From an uncultured Chloroflexota bacterium (GTDB lineage: Bacteria; Chloroflexota; UBA4733): a DNA stretch of 9,269 bases. The stretch covers positions 1 through 9,269 of the forward strand of contig CALBSQ010000058.1 in assembly GCA_937967325.1 (NCBI GenBank). Reading direction: 5' to 3'. Numbering within the stretch: position 1 is the stretch's first letter; each line of letters begins with the position of its first letter. Positions 1-6,225 of this stretch are shown piece by piece. Below the pieces are notes generated by a model. It was given only the letters and a program-made list of their open reading frames with translations. It did no database searches and was not told where the DNA came from. A program made the translations under genes and the position numbers.

Positions 1-43
1 ACGCGTAAGATCGTCGGCAGCGTCAGATGTGTATAAGAGACAG
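1..43 (+). other. Nextera sequencing adapter left on the contig end (artefact)
   Basis: Bases 25-43 read AGATGTGTATAAGAGACAG, the Tn5 mosaic end used in Nextera libraries. Bases 11-24 read TCGTCGGCAGCGTC, the Nextera Read-1 adapter that always precedes it. Bases 3-10, GCGTAAGA, match the i5 index I remember as S517, and bases 1-2 (AC) fit the end of the P5 flow-cell arm. The order index, adapter, mosaic end, insert is exactly that of a library molecule, so this is untrimmed adapter and not a chromosomal transposon. Genomic sequence starts at base 44. Any reading frame opened inside this segment (for example one beginning MCIRDR at base 27) is an artefact. Confidence 0.97.
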
Positions 44-45
44 GA

Positions 46-2082
46 ATGAATCCGACTGGCCATCCGTCCAACCGGTTGCCAATCTCCCTTGCTCCCCTGC
101 TCCCCTGCCCCTCTGCTCCCCTGCCACCCGTACTGGCGCCGGCAGCCATCATTGCCCTGGGCGCGGTGTTGCGGCTGGCGCGGCTGCAATGGGCGCAATA
201 CCGGCGAGACGATGCCATCGTCCTGGGCCTGGCGCAGCACGCGCTGAGCCTCCACCAAGTGCCATGGGCCGGCATGATCTCCACATTGGGCATCGACAAC
301 GGTCCGGCTCAGGTCTGGCTGGCCATGGTTGGGTCGCTCGGCGGGCAGTCGCCGTTCGCGGCGGAGTACGTCATCGCGCTGCTCAACGTGGTTGGACTGG
401 CAGCCGGCTATGCCTTTGCACGTCAGGCCTTCGGCCGCAACGTCGCTATCTGCGCGACATTGCTGTTCGCAGTATCCTCCTGGAGCGTCCTCTACTCGCG
501 GCGACTCTGGGGCAACGACATGATGGCGCCGTTCGCCGCGCTGTGCCTCTGGTCGCTTGCTCGCGTGATGCGACGAGGCGACCGCGTCCACCTGGTCTTG
601 GTGGGCGTCTGGGCCGCGCTGCTGGCTCAGGTGTACGTGGTGGCGGCCGTCCAACTCGTCGCCGTCGGCGTCGGCCTTCTCGGAGCGATCATCCTCCGCC
701 GCGCTCGGCCGATTCCCCTGATCGGGGCGGTGGTCGCCTTCGCCGCGCTTACCGCTCCCTACGCCTTGGGAACGGTGGTTCCTGAGCTCGACCATCTCGG
801 TCACCTCACCGGTGGAGCGAATGCCACGACGGATCTCACCAGCCTTCAGCTTCTGGCGCGCACGACGGGTCTCGGTGCTTACCAGACGTACCTGCCTCAG
901 CTTGACCAACTGCTGGATGCCAACGCCGGGCTGCTGCGCGTGATCAGCGGGGCATGCTTCCTCCTGTTGCTGTGCGGCCTGGTGTACGCGGCCGCGCATT
1001 GGTTTTCCCCTCAACGCTGGTTGTACGCGCTCACCTTGACGTGGGCACTCATGCCGGCACTTGTCACCGTGCGCCACGGGGCGACGCTCTATCCTCACTA
1101 CATGCTTGGGGCCGTGCCGGCAACCTATGTGCTGATGGCATTGCCGCTGAGCTGGTTGCTCGGGATGTCGCGCTGGAGCTACCTTGGTGCGGCAGCGCTG
1201 ACGGCAATTGTCGCCGCACAGACGGCCGCAGCCGACGCCTTTCTGCAGGCGGCGCCGATTTACGTGCAAGGGACCGAATACGGCGTGCCACTGGCGGACG
1301 TGCAGACGCTCGCCGTGGCTGCTGAACGGGCCGTCGCGGCGTCGCACGCCAATCAGGTTCTCGTCACCGGCCACTACGACGGCGCCGAGATGGGCGAGGC
1401 GTTACGGACCTGGCTGCCGAACGTTGAGGTTATCGACGATCATGGTTCATTACGTATCCCGAAGGAGCCTCAGCGCATCGTGCTGCTCACGACTCGCGAC
1501 GACTCGCCCATGGTCGACTTCCTGCGCGGCGCGGCTACCTCACAGGTGTATCGTTTCCCAGGCGACGGTACGGCATTTCGTATCTTCACAGTATCGGCGG
1601 ACGACCTTCGCATGGCAGCGCAGCGACGAATCGCCTCCGTGGGGCCAGTGATGTTTGGTGGAGAATTGCGCCTTGACGGCTCGTCGGCGCCGGCTGCCGT
1701 AACCACGGGAAGCTCGGCGCGGTGGTCGGCCCGCTGGACGGTGACGGCGCAGGGCGCACAGGACCATCCCGTTGCCAGCATCTTTGTTCATTTGCTGAGC
1801 AGTTCCCAGCAGAAGCTGGCAGGCCAGGACCAAGCGCTCGACAACGACGCCGTGGATTGGGCACAGGGCGACGAGATCTTGACCTGGCTGGACGTCGCGG
1901 TGCCCGCGTCGACCGCGTCAGGTCCGGCTGAGCTGGCAGTGGGGCTCTATCGATTGGGACCCGGCCGGCAAATCGAGCCACTGTCCGGACCCGATGGCGC
2001 CCAACAGGTGATCGCCAACCTACAAATTCAGGCGACGCAGTCAGCGGTCGCCAGCGGCTTAGTGACGACTTCCCCCTCGTGA
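46..2082 (+). CDS. GT-C type (GT39/PMT-like) membrane glycosyltransferase, copy 1; 5' end uncertain
   Basis: A 678-residue membrane protein with about 10-11 hydrophobic segments between residues 31 and 400, followed by a soluble C-terminal part. The acidic motif after the first membrane segment (WAQYRRDD, Asp55/Asp56) and RRLWGND at 152-158 are shared with the next gene and fit the GT-C fold, which transfers sugar from a polyprenyl-phosphate donor outside the membrane. Residues about 405-520 form an alpha/beta-like extracytoplasmic region (VTGHYDG at 440-446). Residues about 535-662 look like a beta-sandwich, with FVHLL at 580-584 and VGLYRLG at 632-638. ATG 46 lies two bases after adapter sequence, so the ribosome site, and perhaps the true start, are missing. 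Residues 12-28 come from a CT-rich octamer repeat. The stop overlaps the next start as GTGA. Acceptor and sugar are unknown; the family call is from motifs and topology only. Confidence 0.8.
   Translation: MNPTGHPSNRLPISLAPLLPCPSAPLPPVLAPAAIIALGAVLRLARLQWAQYRRDDAIVLGLAQHALSLHQVPWAGMISTLGIDNGPAQVWLAMVGSLGGQSPFAAEYVIALLNVVGLAAGYAFARQAFGRNVAICATLLFAVSSWSVLYSRRLWGNDMMAPFAALCLWSLARVMRRGDRVHLVLVGVWAALLAQVYVVAAVQLVAVGVGLLGAIILRRARPIPLIGAVVAFAALTAPYALGTVVPELDHLGHLTGGANATTDLTSLQLLARTTGLGAYQTYLPQLDQLLDANAGLLRVISGACFLLLLCGLVYAAAHWFSPQRWLYALTLTWALMPALVTVRHGATLYPHYMLGAVPATYVLMALPLSWLLGMSRWSYLGAAALTAIVAAQTAAADAFLQAAPIYVQGTEYGVPLADVQTLAVAAERAVAASHANQVLVTGHYDGAEMGEALRTWLPNVEVIDDHGSLRIPKEPQRIVLLTTRDDSPMVDFLRGAATSQVYRFPGDGTAFRIFTVSADDLRMAAQRRIASVGPVMFGGELRLDGSSAPAAVTTGSSARWSARWTVTAQGAQDHPVASIFVHLLSSSQQKLAGQDQALDNDAVDWAQGDEILTWLDVAVPASTASGPAELAVGLYRLGPGRQIEPLSGPDGAQQVIANLQIQATQSAVASGLVTTSPS
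91..122 (+). repeat. Degenerate octamer tandem repeat (GCTCCCCT)
   Basis: Four consecutive 8-bp units, GCTCCCCT, GCTCCCCT, GCCCCTCT, GCTCCCCT, lie in the first codons of the first GT-C gene. Eight is not a multiple of three, so any gain or loss of a unit would shift the frame upstream of the first membrane helix. The encoded stretch is rich in Leu, Pro and Ser and has no counterpart in the neighbouring paralog. Such CT-rich runs can be a replication-slippage tract, and they may mean the real start codon lies downstream or upstream of ATG 46. Confidence 0.7.
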
Positions 2083-4841
2083 TCGCTGTTCCCCCGGACG
2101 GTAACGTCGCCTCGGGGGTCCATTCGTGCGCGGCGGTTGGTCCAGACCGCGAAGCTGCCACGCCATTTCGCAAGGTGGCAGAGACGGCTGCCGCGCTGCT
2201 TATCATGCTGGCAGCGGCCTATCTGCGGTTAGCGGCGCTGTCGTGGGCACAATGGCGGAACGACGAGGAGATCATCTGGCTGCAGGCGGTGGGCGCGTTG
2301 GCAGCGGGACGTTTCCCATTGGCCGGGATACCAAGCGACCTCGGCGTTGCCAATGGACCCGCCGAGATGCTGCCGGTACTCGTCGGAGCGCTCTTGCAGG
2401 CGCCCTATGTCGCCTACGTGCTCGTGGCCCTGCTCAACGTCATTGCCGTGGCCGGCATCTACAGCCTGGGACGGGTCTGGTACGGCGCGCCGGTGGGCAT
2501 TGCCGCGGCAGCGCTCTGCGCAGTAGCTCCCTGGGCGGTCATCCATTCCCGCCGGCTGTGGGGCAACGACATGATCGCCCCCTTCGCGGTCCTCTTCGTG
2601 GCCGCGCTTTGGCAGCTTGCCATGGGGCGTCGCTGGGCGCTGCCTCGCGCGGCGCTCTGGTTGGCGCTGCTCCTGCAGATGTATATCGCGGCACTGGTCA
2701 ACCTGTTGGTGCTCGCCGTGGGCCTCTTGTTCGGACTGCGAGCGCGGGCCAGAGGCGAGCTTACGGGACTACCGGGACCGGCGCTGCTCGCGTTCGGCAT
2801 CTTTGCCGTGCTGACGGGCGGCTACTTCGTAACAGCGCTGGCGCCGAATGTGCTCGATTTGACGCGAGCTGTCCGTGACAGCCGCGGCGTCGCCCCGGCG
2901 ATGGTCGCGCTGCCGAACTGGTCCGGGCTGGCGATGTTAGTGCGCTCGGTCGGCAGCGACGGGTACAAATACTATCTTGACCACAGCCCGCCACTCGGTG
3001 TGGCGATAGAAGGGCCGCTCGCCGTCGCCACGGCGCTGGCTCAGGGCTTGTTTTGGGCCGGGGTCGTGCTCCTCGTCTGGCGGCTCGGCAACCTGTTTGG
3101 CTCGCGGCGGGCGGAGCAACGGGCGCAGGCGGTCGCGGCGGCCCTGTTGCTCACCTGGGTCATGGCCGAGCCCGCCGCGCTGACCGCCCACTCGGGTATC
3201 GTCTGCGCCTGTTTTCTGCTGCCCTCCTATCCGGCGCAGTATCTGGTGGAGGCGATCGGTGCGTTCGGGGTGGGGCAAGCGATGTGGACGCTGGTTTCAT
3301 CGATCGTCCGTCACGGCGTGGAGGCGTACGCAGGGAGCGCGGGCGTCCCGCCCGCCCCGGTTCGCAAGTGGCGTGTCATGGTGCAAGGGGATGTCCGTTC
3401 GTCGCCAGGCGATCACCGGGGCGGGCGGGACGCCCGCGCTCCTAGCGATCGTCGCCCTCCGGTCTGGCCGCTGTCCTCGAAGGCATCCCAGCAAGCTCCT
3501 CGTGTCGCAAAGTTAGCATCGATCGTTCTTGTCGCTATCGTCCTGATTCCTCAGGCCGCGCTAGCCGCACCCTTCTTTCAAAGCATACGGTCGTACTATC
3601 CGGCTGATCTGTACGGTCTGCCCTATGCTTGGCACCAGCGCATCGTCGACGCGGTGGCCACGGCGTGGCAGCCGGGGATGCCTGTCGTGGTGTCCGGACA
3701 CGGCGAGCTGGACGGCGTGCTGCGCGACGAGATCGACACGCGCCTTCCCGCGTCCAGCGCCCGCATTATCGACGACCAGACCGCGCTGGTCCTGCCCGGC
3801 CGCGGCGAGTCGACGGAATTGGTGTTGCTCGGCCCCGGAGCAAAGACACCCGGTCACAGCGCCCTCGAACAACTGATAGCGTCGGATCCCGCCATACTTC
3901 GCGCCACCGTCACCGTCCCGGGTCAAGGTACGACATTCCGGGTGCTGCGGGTCGACGCCGCCGACGCCGGCCACCTTGGAGACCTGCTGGCAACTCATGA
4001 TGTGACCGCCAGCCACGACATTGAGGTGCGCTTTGCGGGCGATGCTTTCCTCAACCAGATGATCCTGCCCGTGCGGCTGCTGCCCAAGGAGACGACGCCG
4101 CTCGCGCTCCAATGGACGACGCTTCGTACCCGGCCCTACGTTCCCGCAGAGAGCTATTATGTCCATTTGGTTGACAGGCACGGAACCACCGCCGCGCTTG
4201 ACGCCGCCTTCCTACCGCCGGGGTCTTGGCGAGCCGGCGAGCGAGTCTGGACGTTTGGCAACCTGAGCGATCCCGGCGCGGCGGGCACGGCCATGCGACA
4301 GGCGGAAATCGGGATGTACGTGCTCAACGGCAAAGGCGCGGCGGCTGGAGTCACGCCGCTGCCCATGAGCGATGCCCAGGAGAACGGACTCGCCCGGCTG
4401 CGCATCGGACCGTTTGTGGTGCGCGCGCGGTCTTCGGGCCCGGCCGTGCGGGCGCCGATTCAGCACGATGTCGTTCCTGGCCTCTCGCTGGTGAGTGTTA
4501 CGACACCGGCCCCCGGTGAACCGGGGGGCGCCCTGGCGGTACACCTGCGATGGAGCACCGAAACCGGCCACCTCGCCCGCTACACTGTGTTTGTCCATTT
4601 GCTCGACACCGATGGCAAGCTGCAGGCGCAGAGCGACGCCGAGCCGGACAGCGGTCAATTTCCCACGTCGTCCTGGCTGGCGGGGGAGCTGGTCGATGAC
4701 GTGCATACGCTAAGGCTCCCCAGCGCGCTGGCCCCTGGGAGCTACACCTTGCTCATTGGCCTCTATCCCACGGGACAGCCGGGCGAGGCGCACGTTGCGT
4801 CGCTGCGACTGGCAGTTGAGGTGGCCGGGAGCGGCCGCTGA
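2079..4841 (+). CDS. GT-C type (GT39/PMT-like) membrane glycosyltransferase, copy 2, with two C-terminal beta-sandwich domains
   Basis: A 920-residue paralog of the preceding gene. A cytoplasmic tail (1-35) precedes the first helix (about 36-54). Then come SWAQWRNDEE with Asp62 aligned to Asp55 of copy 1, RRLWGND at 158-164, and further hydrophobic segments to about 500. The extracytoplasmic part holds an alpha/beta-like region (510-625, VVSGHGELDG at 537-546) and two successive beta-sandwich-like units: about 645-782 (YYVHLVDRHG, GMYVLNG) and about 795-916 (FVHLLDTDGK, LLIGLYPTG). Copy 1 has one such unit. Residues 419-455 are encoded by a palindromic repeat element inserted in frame, in the loop before the last membrane helix (about 477-498). 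GTG 2079 overlaps the previous stop (GTGA) without a Shine-Dalgarno, suggesting coupled re-initiation. ATG 2205 (residue 43) would cut into the first helix and is less likely. Donor and acceptor cannot be read from sequence. Confidence 0.85.
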   Translation: MIAVPPDGNVASGVHSCAAVGPDREAATPFRKVAETAAALLIMLAAAYLRLAALSWAQWRNDEEIIWLQAVGALAAGRFPLAGIPSDLGVANGPAEMLPVLVGALLQAPYVAYVLVALLNVIAVAGIYSLGRVWYGAPVGIAAAALCAVAPWAVIHSRRLWGNDMIAPFAVLFVAALWQLAMGRRWALPRAALWLALLLQMYIAALVNLLVLAVGLLFGLRARARGELTGLPGPALLAFGIFAVLTGGYFVTALAPNVLDLTRAVRDSRGVAPAMVALPNWSGLAMLVRSVGSDGYKYYLDHSPPLGVAIEGPLAVATALAQGLFWAGVVLLVWRLGNLFGSRRAEQRAQAVAAALLLTWVMAEPAALTAHSGIVCACFLLPSYPAQYLVEAIGAFGVGQAMWTLVSSIVRHGVEAYAGSAGVPPAPVRKWRVMVQGDVRSSPGDHRGGRDARAPSDRRPPVWPLSSKASQQAPRVAKLASIVLVAIVLIPQAALAAPFFQSIRSYYPADLYGLPYAWHQRIVDAVATAWQPGMPVVVSGHGELDGVLRDEIDTRLPASSARIIDDQTALVLPGRGESTELVLLGPGAKTPGHSALEQLIASDPAILRATVTVPGQGTTFRVLRVDAADAGHLGDLLATHDVTASHDIEVRFAGDAFLNQMILPVRLLPKETTPLALQWTTLRTRPYVPAESYYVHLVDRHGTTAALDAAFLPPGSWRAGERVWTFGNLSDPGAAGTAMRQAEIGMYVLNGKGAAAGVTPLPMSDAQENGLARLRIGPFVVRARSSGPAVRAPIQHDVVPGLSLVSVTTPAPGEPGGALAVHLRWSTETGHLARYTVFVHLLDTDGKLQAQSDAEPDSGQFPTSSWLAGELVDDVHTLRLPSALAPGSYTLLIGLYPTGQPGEAHVASLRLAVEVAGSGR
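3334..3442. repeat. 109-bp palindromic repeat element (REP/MITE-like, GRDARAP type) inside a coding region
   Basis: Perfect 27-bp inverted repeats at 3334-3360 and 3416-3442 flank a 55-bp centre. The arm runs from GGAGCGCGGGCGTCC to CGCCCGCCCCGG. Read on the plus strand in the host gene's frame it encodes SAGVPPAP at one end and GGRDARAP at the other. Read on the minus strand it also gives SAGVPPAP and GGRDARAP, as expected of a long palindrome. I recall GRDARAP/AGVPPAP peptides as recurrent in-frame translations of dispersed palindromes in several GC-rich bacteria, including Chloroflexota. No transposase, obvious target-site duplication or second copy is visible in the window. Confidence 0.85.
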
Positions 4842-4890
4842 ACGCAACTCTGTTCCGGTACTGCGTAGCATGCGGCTCCTGGGATGCCGG

Positions 4891-4913
4891 GGCGGCGACC
4901 GCGGTCCGCCGCC
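4891..4913 (+). terminator. GC-rich hairpin about 50 bp after the GT-C stop, possible terminator
   Basis: A 7-bp stem GGCGGCG/CGCCGCC extends by three more pairs across a bulge, with centre ACCGCGGT. It lies just downstream of the GT-C operon stop. Position favours a role in 3'-end formation or mRNA stability, but no run of T follows, so this is a weak call. Confidence 0.3.
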
Positions 4914-5013
4914 AGAGCACGGCACCGCGGTGCAGAGAACGGCTCCAGGGGAGCTAACGTCTACGGAAATGGAGGCGATCTACCATAAGGTCCCGACCGC
5001 AGTCGGGTACTCT

Positions 5014-5051
5014 GGCGGCGGGTACCCACTTGTGGGTGCGCAGTCGCCGCC
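5014..5051. repeat. Nested inverted repeat in the convergent spacer
   Basis: Outer 7-bp arms GGCGGCG (5014-5020) and CGCCGCC (5045-5051) enclose an inner palindrome ACCCAC-TT-GTGGGT (5024-5037). A separate 6-bp hairpin CCCGAC-CGCA-GTCGGG (4992-5007) lies immediately upstream. The cluster resembles a REP-type palindromic unit more than a protein-coding remnant. No other copy is visible in the window. Confidence 0.5.
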
Positions 5052-5099
5052 CCGGCACTCCCGTAACCGGCGGCCCTCAGTCATCCAGACCGTGTCGAT

Positions 5100-5116
5100 C
5101 CTCAGCAGTGCTGAGG
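5100..5116. terminator. Palindrome CCTCAGCA-G-TGCTGAGG, possible 3'-end hairpin of the purP pair
   Basis: The 8-bp arms are perfect with a one-base centre; folded as RNA this gives a CCTCAG/CTGAGG stem with a 5-nt loop. It lies 33 bp beyond the stop codon of the minus-strand purP-like gene. No T-tract follows on the minus strand, so it could equally be a protein-binding site. Confidence 0.3.
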
Positions 5117-5148
5117 CACAGACCTGACGAGCGCCAGATGGGCCACGG

Positions 5149-6189
5149 CTATCTGACCCCGACGGCAACCGGCGCCACCACCGACGGCATGGTCACGACA
5201 CGCGAAAAGGCGCCCGCCTCCTCTGCCAGGCGAAGCTCGCGGGCGCAGCGCCGCCCCATGCTCATCGGCTCATCGAAGAACAGGGCGGAGTAGGGCGAGC
5301 CGCCGATGAAGAGATTCGTCCCGCCCACAATGGACGCGGATAGCTCCAGGACGTAGAACTGCTGGCTCGGCGTGACGATCGCCTCGAGTGAGAAGGGGCC
5401 GAACAGGCCGCGCGGGGGGAATAGCTCGCGTGAGACCTGGACCAGCGACTCGGCCATGCGATAGACCTCGCTGAGCAACGACTCTCGAATGGCCACCGGC
5501 ACGTTACCGACCCGCACGAAGGAAGGCTCGATCTGCAATCCGGTCTGGTTCTCCGTGGGGATGCGACCCAAGGAGTCGACGTTGGTCTCGTAGCGACGGT
5601 CGGCGGCGAGGAACTCGATCTTGCCGGTCAGCGGCGACGCGAAATAGTGGAGCATGACGGGCACGCCGATGATGTACTCCTGAATGACATACTGCTGCGG
5701 TCGGAAGTCGCGGAGGCGGCGCTCGAACTCGCGCTGATTGCGGGCGAAGAAGTTGTCGCCGCGCATGCCGCCACCCGCCTTGACCACCACCGGAGCGTCG
5801 ATCTCGTCGATGTGGCGGAACTGGCGAGGAACCTTGAGATTAGAGCGCGCCATCCACTGGCGCTGGCGGTCGCGTACTTCTTCCCAGGCGGGGGCTTCGC
5901 GGCTGCCGAAGTACGGGAGAGAAAGCGCGGCAATCCCGGCTGAGCCGAGCCGGCTCAGGAACGAGCTGTGCGGCACGATCACGAAACGTTCGGAATCGAG
6001 CTCCTGGCAGAACGCGACGATGTCTTCATAGCGCGCCAGTGCCTCCAGCCGGTCGATGAAGTCATAGCGCCGGTAGAGCTCCACATGTTGCGGCAAGCAG
6101 AGGCAAAAAGTACCGAAGCCCTCGTCGCGCGCGCCCTTGAGAATTTGCAAGGCCGAGTTGATGCCGAGGGTGACGACGGTTCGCGGCAT
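5149..6189 (-). CDS. Diverged PurP-family ATP-grasp ligase (second copy)
   Basis: A 346-residue ATP-grasp protein of the PurP family (formate-dependent FAICAR synthetase; DUF1246 plus DUF1297 architecture), collinear with the neighbouring copy. Shared motifs: SALQILKGARDEGF at 12-25, RRYETNVDSLGRIP at 198-211, GNVPVAIRESLL at 228-239, GPFSLEAIV at 264-272, and LELSASIVGGTN at 281-292, where Glu and Asn fit the metal site. It differs where the other copy is canonical: GSH becomes GIN (9-11), WESDR becomes WEEVR, and the glycine loop HGARGGSGYF becomes GGGMRGDNFF (139-148, one residue shorter). It keeps QEY at 170-172, which the other copy lacks. ATG 6189 is chosen because GGAGAGG lies 9 nt upstream; a TTG at 6219 would add ten residues without a good site. 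It follows the upstream purP by 36 bp. Full FAICAR synthetase activity is doubtful; a partner subunit or altered substrate is possible. Confidence 0.88.
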   Translation of the reverse strand: MPRTVVTLGINSALQILKGARDEGFGTFCLCLPQHVELYRRYDFIDRLEALARYEDIVAFCQELDSERFVIVPHSSFLSRLGSAGIAALSLPYFGSREAPAWEEVRDRQRQWMARSNLKVPRQFRHIDEIDAPVVVKAGGGMRGDNFFARNQREFERRLRDFRPQQYVIQEYIIGVPVMLHYFASPLTGKIEFLAADRRYETNVDSLGRIPTENQTGLQIEPSFVRVGNVPVAIRESLLSEVYRMAESLVQVSRELFPPRGLFGPFSLEAIVTPSQQFYVLELSASIVGGTNLFIGGSPYSALFFDEPMSMGRRCARELRLAEEAGAFSRVVTMPSVVAPVAVGVR

Positions 6190-6198
6190 GTGGACGTT

Positions 6199-6205
6199 CC
6201 TCTCC
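6199..6205 (-). promoter_or_regulatory. Ribosome binding site deciding the start of the second PurP-family gene
   Basis: Read on the minus strand this is GGAGAGG, nine bases before ATG 6189. It lies within the 36-bp gap after the upstream purP stop, and favours ATG 6189 over the in-frame TTG at 6219. Confidence 0.6.
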
Positions 6206-6225
6206 GGCACTCCCGGCAACCCCGC

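Larger units (their letters stand above)
4842..5148. other. Convergent intergenic region with several hairpins
   Basis: This 307-bp gap separates the end of the GT-C pair (plus strand) from the end of the purP pair (minus strand), so it should hold the terminators of both. I find no credible gene. It contains at least four inverted repeats: 4891-4913, 4992-5007, 5014-5051 with a nested hairpin at 5024-5037, and 5100-5116. None is followed by a clear T-tract on either strand, so classical intrinsic terminators cannot be assigned. A dispersed repeat or a structured RNA remain possible. Confidence 0.6.

Noticed and set aside
25..43. Tn5 mosaic end as evidence of a mobile element
   Set aside because: It is directly preceded by the Nextera adapter and a recognised index, so it comes from library preparation.
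27..785. 252-codon frame starting MCIRDR
   Set aside because: It begins in adapter sequence, is Arg-rich out-of-frame translation of the GT-C gene, and has no family features.
3297..3494. 65-codon minus-strand frame inside the second GT-C gene
   Set aside because: It is the reverse reading of the palindromic repeat element, hence the mirrored SAGVPPAP/GGRDARAP peptides; not an independent gene.
4892..5116. CRISPR array or riboswitch in the convergent spacer
   Set aside because: The hairpins differ from one another with no regular repeat-spacer pattern, and no gene lies downstream on a strand that a riboswitch could control.
4756..5127. 123-codon frame over the GT-C 3' end and the convergent spacer
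   Set aside because: It starts inside the GT-C gene in another frame and reads through hairpins; no sign of protein-coding constraint.
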